64,000 nt of DNA from Oceanicola sp. (GTDB lineage Bacteria > Pseudomonadota > Alphaproteobacteria > Rhodobacterales > Rhodobacteraceae), in NCBI GenBank assembly GCA_017792405.1, contig CP051231.1, positions 3,294,062-3,358,061 of the forward strand, in the 5' to 3' direction. The notes below the pieces were generated by a model that was given only the letters and a program-made list of their open reading frames with translations, ran no database searches and was not told where the DNA came from. The translations under genes were made by a program, and so were the position numbers. Position 1 is the first letter of the stretch; each line of letters begins with the position of its first letter. This document shows positions 60,878-64,000 of this stretch, in pieces.

Positions 60878-60892
60878 AAGCCCGAGGGGCTT
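60878..60892. terminator. Hairpin between convergent operons
   Basis: AAGCCC, loop GAG, GGGCTT: a symmetric six-pair stem 13 bases after the UxaA/GarD stop. A-rich DNA (AAGAAAG) precedes it, which reads as a T-rich stretch on the minus strand, so it may terminate the leftward operon better than the rightward one. Confidence 0.5.
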
Positions 60893-60943
60893 GATGAGGG
60901 GGCGCCGGGTGCGCTCGTCCGCCCTTCGAGGCGTCCTCGCGGG

Positions 60944-61786
60944 TTAGAGGATGACTTTCGGCTCCGGCAGGCCCGCCACACCGGCGGGGGCCATGTAAGT
61001 GACGCCTTGCTTGCCGTCCTTTTCCATGCCGCCGCAGGCGGTGGTGATATAGAGCGTGGTCAGCCCCTCGCCGCCGAAAGCCGGGCAGGTCGATTTCTCG
61101 CCGCCGACCTCGATCACACGGTCGGGGCTGCCATCGGGCAGGTGGCGCACCACGCGGCCCGCGCCCCATTGGGCGTTCCAGAGGGCGCCTTCGCTGTCCA
61201 CCAGCGACCCGTCCGGGTAGAGGCCTTCGGCGGCCAGATCGACGAAGACCTCGGGTTCGCCGGAGGGCCAGCCTTCGGCGTCGAGCGGGGTTTTCATGAT
61301 CTTCTGTGTCACCGTATCGGACCAATAGGCCAACCGCCCGCCGGGAGCGAAGCAGATGGAGTTGCTGACGGTGATGCTGCCGTAGAGCTTGCGCAACTCG
61401 CCGCGATAGTAGCGGTAGATCGTGCCTGCGCCCTTTTCTTCCTTCTTGCCCATCGTGCCGATCCAGAAGCCGCCCATCGGGTCGGCGCGGCCGTCGTTGG
61501 AGCGGGTCAGCGGGTTGTCGGCCTCCAGCGGGGCGATGTGTTCGCGCACGCCGGTGTCGAGATCGAAGGTGAAGAGCTGGGTTTCGGAGGCGATAAGCAA
61601 CACGTCTTCGGAGAGCCAGCCAGCGGCGGAGACCAGCTCGGGAAAGGTCCACTCGTGGGGGCCATCGTCGGTTTGCGTCAGAAGGCGGGCTTCGAGGATG
61701 TCGAACCAGAAGAGTTGACGGCGCAGCGGGTGCCAGAGCGGGCCCTCACCAAGGCGGCAGGCGCGGGAGTCGTAAACCTCGCTCAT
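60944..61786 (-). CDS. SMP-30/gluconolactonase-family lactonase
   Basis: A 280-residue beta-propeller lactonase with [43 protein letters not shown] and [13 protein letters not shown]. It resembles the lactonase at 24240 across its length. Last gene of a leftward operon with DgoA, DgoK and the aldehyde dehydrogenase; it overlaps dgoA by four bases. Galactonolactone would be a natural substrate in that company. Confidence 0.88.
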   Translation of the reverse strand: MSEVYDSRACRLGEGPLWHPLRRQLFWFDILEARLLTQTDDGPHEWTFPELVSAAGWLSEDVLLIASETQLFTFDLDTGVREHIAPLEADNPLTRSNDGRADPMGGFWIGTMGKKEEKGAGTIYRYYRGELRKLYGSITVSNSICFAPGGRLAYWSDTVTQKIMKTPLDAEGWPSGEPEVFVDLAAEGLYPDGSLVDSEGALWNAQWGAGRVVRHLPDGSPDRVIEVGGEKSTCPAFGGEGLTTLYITTACGGMEKDGKQGVTYMAPAGVAGLPEPKVIL

Positions 61787-62385
61787 GGCATGACCTCGTC
61801 GTAAGCCGCGACGATGTTGGCGGCCTTTTCGGCCACCTGTGCTGGGGTGTCGCCGGGCTTATAGAGCGCGGAACCGATGCCGAAGCCCGAGATGCCCGCT
61901 GCCGCCCAGTCGGCGAAGTTGGAAGGCCCAGCCCCGCCCACGGCGAGCACCTCGGTGCCTGCGGGCAGCACGGCGCGGATGGCCTTGAGCCCCTCGGGGC
62001 CGAGCAACGCGCCGGGGAAGAGCTTGAGGCCGGTGGCGCCGTGGCGCAGCGCAGTGAAGGCCTCGGACGGGGTCATGATGCCGGGGTAGGAGAGCAGGCC
62101 TGCGGCCACTGTCGCGTCGATCACCGCAGGGTTGGTATCCGGCGAGACGATGAGGCGGGCGCCGGTGGCGGCGACATTGGCCACATCGTCCGGGGTGAGC
62201 ACGGTGCCTGCGCCGATCACTGCCTTGGGAAAGGCTTGCACCATCGCGGCGATGGAGGCGAGCGGGTCGGGCGAGTTGAGCGGCACCTCGATCTTGGTGA
62301 TCCCGGCGGCGATCAGGGTTTCGCCGATGGTGACGGCCTCGGGCGGTGTGAGGCCACGGAGGATGGCGACGATGTTGCGGGTCAT
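61783..62385 (-). CDS. dgoA: 2-dehydro-3-deoxy-6-phosphogalactonate aldolase
   Basis: A 200-residue KDPG/KDPGal class I aldolase with the [11 protein letters not shown] start, catalytic Glu in [10 protein letters not shown], the VIGAGTVL strand, and the Schiff-base Lys in [14 protein letters not shown] in place of the RTP of KDPG aldolases favours DgoA. It splits KDPGal to pyruvate and glyceraldehyde 3-phosphate. The ATG at 62385 is chosen; the longer frame adds a low-complexity leader. The kinase DgoK is 19 bases upstream. Confidence 0.88.
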   Translation of the reverse strand: MTRNIVAILRGLTPPEAVTIGETLIAAGITKIEVPLNSPDPLASIAAMVQAFPKAVIGAGTVLTPDDVANVAATGARLIVSPDTNPAVIDATVAAGLLSYPGIMTPSEAFTALRHGATGLKLFPGALLGPEGLKAIRAVLPAGTEVLAVGGAGPSNFADWAAAGISGFGIGSALYKPGDTPAQVAEKAANIVAAYDEVMP

Positions 62386-62404
62386 GGGCGGCTCCGGTGC
62401 GGCG

Positions 62405-63295
62405 TCAGGCGAGGGCCATGCGGGCGGCGGTGAGGCCAGCCAGCGCGAGGTTGTCGCCATCGTGGGTTTCGGGGGCGAGGCCTTGGGCGGCGAGGGCCTT
62501 GGCGTAGGGTTCGGTCAGGAGCGGGCCGCCGATGAGGGCGACGCGCTGGCCGAGCCAATAGGGGCGCGCGGCGGCGAGTTCGAGACCGATGAGCATGCCG
62601 GAAAGGCGTGCGCGGGCGGTGCCGGGCGCGAGGCCACTCAGCAGCGAGGCGGCGCGGAGGGAGAAGAGTGCGGAGGCGAGGCGCTCGGGGCGGGACATGG
62701 CCTCGGAGGCGGCCTCGGCAAAGGCGGCCTCGTCCCAGCCCTCGCCGTGGAGCGAGTGACGCAGGACCGACTGCGAGGAGAGCAGCGAAAAGAGCTCGCC
62801 GGTCATGAAGGTGCGGAAGCTGACGATCTCGCCTGCTGAGACGTGGACCCATTTGGAGTGGGTGCCGGGCAGGCAGAGGATGCCGTCGAACTCGGGGTTG
62901 CCGGCGAGGAAGCCTGCGACCTGGGTTTCTTCGCCGCGCATCACATCTGCCGGATCTTGCTGGCTGACGCCGGGCAGGATGCGCACGCGCAGGCGCGGGT
63001 CGTTGGTGGGCGCGCTCACCGGGGCGAGGCCGGAGGGCTTGCAGGGGGCAGAGGCATAGGGCGCCTCGACCCAGCCCTGCTTGGCGCCCGCCATGCCGCA
63101 GACGAGCACGTCGGTGGGGCCGTCACCGAGGTATTTTTCGGCGAGGGCGAGGAGGGCCGGCTCGTAGCCGTCCGGTGTGAGCGTGCCCATGCCCGCGCTG
63201 CTGGAGTCGCGGCCGATCACCTCCCCCTCGGGGCCGATGGCCCAGAGGCGGAGGTTGGAGGTGCCCCAGTCGGCCGCGATCCAGCTTGCGTTCAT
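62405..63295 (-). CDS. dgoK: 2-dehydro-3-deoxygalactonokinase
   Basis: A 296-residue kinase of the DgoK family with the N-terminal [14 protein letters not shown] phosphate motif, [30 protein letters not shown] and [13 protein letters not shown]. It phosphorylates 2-keto-3-deoxygalactonate for DgoA. Coupled to the aldehyde dehydrogenase upstream by a four-base overlap. Confidence 0.93.
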   Translation of the reverse strand: MNASWIAADWGTSNLRLWAIGPEGEVIGRDSSSAGMGTLTPDGYEPALLALAEKYLGDGPTDVLVCGMAGAKQGWVEAPYASAPCKPSGLAPVSAPTNDPRLRVRILPGVSQQDPADVMRGEETQVAGFLAGNPEFDGILCLPGTHSKWVHVSAGEIVSFRTFMTGELFSLLSSQSVLRHSLHGEGWDEAAFAEAASEAMSRPERLASALFSLRAASLLSGLAPGTARARLSGMLIGLELAAARPYWLGQRVALIGGPLLTEPYAKALAAQGLAPETHDGDNLALAGLTAARMALA

Positions 63296-64000
63296 GCGCC
63301 TGCGAGGTCCTCGGGGAGGATCGCGTCGGGCATGTTCTGGTAGCAGACCGGGCGCAGGAAGCGGCGGATCGAGAGGGTGCCGACGGAGGTGGCGCCGAAG
63401 TTGGTGGAGGCCGGGTAGGGGCCGCCGTGAACCATGGTGTCGGCCACTTCGACGCCGGTGGGGAAGCCGTTCACCAGGATGCGGCCCGCCTTGCGCTCGA
63501 GGATCGGCATGAGGGCCTTCGCACGCTCGGTGTCGCCCTCATCCATGTGGATGGTGGCGGTGAGCTGGCCTTCGAAGCCTTTCGCAAGCGTCTCCATCTC
63601 TTCTTTACCATTCACCCGTACAACCAGCCCGAGGGGGCCGAAGACCTCCTCGCCCAGCGCGTGGTCCTGCAGGTAGGCCGCGGCGTCGGTTTCATAGAGG
63701 TTGGGGCTGGCATTGCGGCCCTCGTCGGCGTTGGTCAGCAGCGGTTGCACGGCATTGCGGCCGTCGAAGCGGGCTTTGCCGTCCTTGTAAGCCTGCGCGA
63801 TGCCGTCGGTGAGCATGGTCTGCGGCGCGGCCTTGGAGAGCGCCTCCTTGGCGGCGGAGACGAAGGCGTCGCCGTCAGCGCCCTTCTCGACCACGGCGAT
63901 GCCGGGGTTGGTGCAGAACTGGCCTGCGCCCATGGTGAGCGATCCGGCCCAGCCTTCGCCCATTGTGGCACCGCGCGCCTTGGCGGCCTCGGGGAGCACG
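63292..64000 (-). CDS. Aldehyde dehydrogenase, alpha-ketoglutaric semialdehyde type (5' partial)
   Basis: C-terminal part of an aldehyde dehydrogenase whose N-terminus lies beyond the right edge. The catalytic cysteine is in GAGQFCTNPG, and the C-terminal substrate and oligomerisation segments EEVFGPLGLVVRV, GRILVNGFPTGVEV and HGGPYPASTNFGATSVG are those of 2,5-dioxovalerate (alpha-ketoglutaric semialdehyde) dehydrogenases. It would oxidise the KdgD product to alpha-ketoglutarate. It is the first visible gene of the leftward dgoK-dgoA-lactonase operon. Confidence 0.88.
   Translation of the reverse strand, partial: VLPEAAKARGATMGEGWAGSLTMGAGQFCTNPGIAVVEKGADGDAFVSAAKEALSKAAPQTMLTDGIAQAYKDGKARFDGRNAVQPLLTNADEGRNASPNLYETDAAAYLQDHALGEEVFGPLGLVVRVNGKEEMETLAKGFEGQLTATIHMDEGDTERAKALMPILERKAGRILVNGFPTGVEVADTMVHGGPYPASTNFGATSVGTLSIRRFLRPVCYQNMPDAILPEDLAGA

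Noticed and set aside
18292..64000. Prophage or integrative element
   Set aside because: No integrase, transposase, phage or conjugation gene and no attachment-site duplication were seen; only the inverted TGCAT arrays hint at boundaries.

Overview
The window is high-GC, densely packed bacterial DNA with the gene content of a marine alphaproteobacterium of the Rhodobacteraceae (Roseobacter-like). Pointers are a flgG-flgA-flgH-fliL flagellar segment, a fused DctQM TRAP transporter, a RuBisCO-like protein acid-sugar locus, several FCD-type GntR regulators, and no phage or insertion-sequence genes. The organism assignment is inference from content; no rRNA is present.

Region 1 (1-18.3 kb) is mixed core genome. 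It holds the end of a flagellar operon, a TPP-dependent acetolactate-synthase-like enzyme, a receiver-domain protein lacking its phospho-acceptor aspartate, a lytic transglycosylase, the manganese exporter mntP, trpB, two exported Asp-rich proteins and a membrane-anchored LuxR-type protein. An unusual RNA locus follows at about 9.66-10.0 kb: two tRNA-like cloverleaves in tandem, then three stem-loops built like isolated anticodon arms, upstream of a slipin (SPFH) gene. After it come an ECF sigma/anti-sigma pair, a TPR protein, a DUF2237 protein, a serine hydrolase and a hybrid histidine kinase.

Region 2 (18.3-64 kb) is almost entirely sugar-acid catabolism. It contains an idonate/gluconate-like dehydrogenase pair; an operon with a lactonase, a KDG-type kinase and an erythronate-dehydrogenase-like enzyme; a D-apionate-type module (ApnO, OiaK, RuBisCO-like protein); a tetronate module (OtnI, OtnC, OtnK); uronate dehydrogenase; four enolase-superfamily dehydratases including glucarate and talarate/galactarate types; KdgD; an IlvD/Edd dehydratase; a UxaA/GarD enzyme; three SMP-30 lactonases; DgoA/DgoK; and the C-terminal part of an aldehyde dehydrogenase probably acting on alpha-ketoglutaric semialdehyde. 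Uptake is by a peptide-family ABC transporter and a TRAP transporter. Uronates, aldarates, aldonates and tetronates would be channelled to alpha-ketoglutarate, pyruvate/glyceraldehyde-3-phosphate, DHAP or 3-phosphoglycerate.

Three FCD GntR regulators sit in region 2, and three distinct palindrome families lie at promoters there: AATGGTATACCATT (two perfect copies plus a degenerate one at a gntR start), TGACAAGTTGTCA (one), and ACTAATATATCAGT (two identical copies). A separate intergenic element, four TGCAT units at exact 11-bp spacing, occurs at 27.9 kb and in inverted orientation at 51.9 kb. The anticodon-arm array with the slipin gene and the phased 11-bp arrays are the least explained features here.
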